Assembly (NCBI GenBank): GCA_900554495.1 | Contig: USHR01000133.1 | Coordinates: forward strand, 1-5,202 | Reading direction: 5' to 3' | DNA from: an uncultured Collinsella sp. | GTDB lineage: Bacteria; Actinomycetota; Coriobacteriia; Coriobacteriales; Coriobacteriaceae | DNA length: 5,202 bases | In this document: in pieces, positions 4,970 through 5,202 of the stretch | Layout: each line of letters opens with the position of its first letter | Position numbering within the stretch: the stretch's first letter is position 1 | The notes under the pieces: generated by a model | Database searches by the model: none | What the model saw: the letters and a program-made list of their open reading frames with translations, nothing else | What the model was told of the DNA's origin: nothing | Program-made: the position numbers and the translations under genes

Positions 4970-4999
4970 ATTATCGAACGCATGTTTGTATGTTGTAAA
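4970..4999 (-). promoter_or_regulatory. Promoter of the 112-aa gene, probably leaderless
   Basis: On the minus strand TTTACA (-35, 4999-4994, five of six) and GATAAT (-10, 4975-4970, five of six) are separated by 18 bases. The start site expected 7-8 bases after the -10 box falls at 4963-4962, the A of the chosen ATG. This implies a leaderless transcript, which is common in actinobacteria. An alternative weaker pair lies further upstream: TTGACC (5081-5076) and TAACAC (5058-5053), 17 bases apart. That pair would give a leader of about 85 bases. Confidence 0.5.
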
Positions 5000-5150
5000 G
5001 CGAACAGACTGTGGTTTTGGAGTGTCGTAGTAATCACACGTGTCCGCATGGCGTGTTAGCAAAAAGAACACCCGCGGTCAACAGGGCAAATATTCAATTT
5101 TAGTGCCAAAAAGTTCACTTCTCCCATCAGAACTCGGTAAAGAGACCCGC

Positions 5151-5182
5151 AGGAGGTGATACGATTTATCATGTTTTTGTAA
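5151..5182 (+). other. Strong SD-like sequence with a three-codon ORF at the window edge
   Basis: AGGAGGTGAT (5151-5160) is a ten-base match to the complement of the 16S rRNA 3' end. The first ATG follows ten bases later (5171), but its frame reads Met-Phe-Leu-stop (5171-5182). A small dyad TGATA/TATCA (5157-5161 with 5167-5171) lies between. It may belong to a gene or leader that continues past the window; from here no real coding region can be assigned. The rest of 5000-5150 shows only a 5-bp inverted repeat AGTTC/GAACT (5112-5134) and the weak minus-strand promoter pair noted for the 112-aa gene. Confidence 0.3.
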
Positions 5183-5202
5183 CGTGCCTGCAAACTTCGA
5201 GA

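Noticed and set aside
5140..5175. 3' end of 16S rRNA on the minus strand (ATCACCTCCT)
   Set aside because: Only ten bases agree; the flanking bases do not match the conserved 16S end.

Overview
The window is the left end of an assembly contig from a GC-rich bacterium. The first 47 bases are not genomic. They are an Illumina Nextera adapter: the end of P7, an 8-base i7 index, and the Read 2 transposon end. Real sequence starts at about base 48, inside thiC. High GC, a short anaerobe-type ThiC C-terminus, and the mix of small monocistronic genes would fit an anaerobic actinobacterium of the Coriobacteriia (Collinsella-like). That is an inference from sequence character and recall, not a proven placement.

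Left part, plus strand (48-1498): the 3' end of thiC (phosphomethylpyrimidine synthase) and a complete thiD (HMP/HMP-P kinase). These are consecutive steps of the pyrimidine branch of thiamine synthesis. They are separated by a 178-base gap holding an operator-like dyad, an intrinsic terminator and a perfect -10 box, so thiD can probably be transcribed separately from thiC. No TPP riboswitch is visible; if there is one it lies upstream of thiC, outside the window.

Convergent gap (1499-1831): this 333-base non-coding stretch is the most unusual part. It holds a REP-like 14-bp hairpin. After it come six copies of a 15-base sequence (TCTCGATCTGTAACA or its reverse complement), strictly alternating in orientation, with starts 40, 40, 40, 41 and 40 bases apart. 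The copies form three 55-base palindromic elements. The loop of the middle element reads as the inverted version of the first. Bases 1776-1831 show nothing clear.

Right part, minus strand (1832-4962): four genes in tandem, read from right to left. They are a small uncharacterised 112-aa protein, a seven-helix Bax inhibitor-1 family membrane protein, a macrodomain/PARG-like protein of the TIGR02452 type with a long Glu/Ala-rich insertion and altered catalytic motifs, and a cytoplasmic SGNH/GDSL hydrolase. Intrinsic terminators follow the BI-1 and macrodomain genes, and promoter-like signals precede the first two genes, so these look like mostly single-gene units rather than one operon. The 112-aa gene has a promoter placed so that its transcript would begin at the ATG (leaderless).

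Right end (4963-5202): non-coding in what is visible. A very strong Shine-Dalgarno-like sequence on the plus strand near the edge is followed only by a three-codon ORF.
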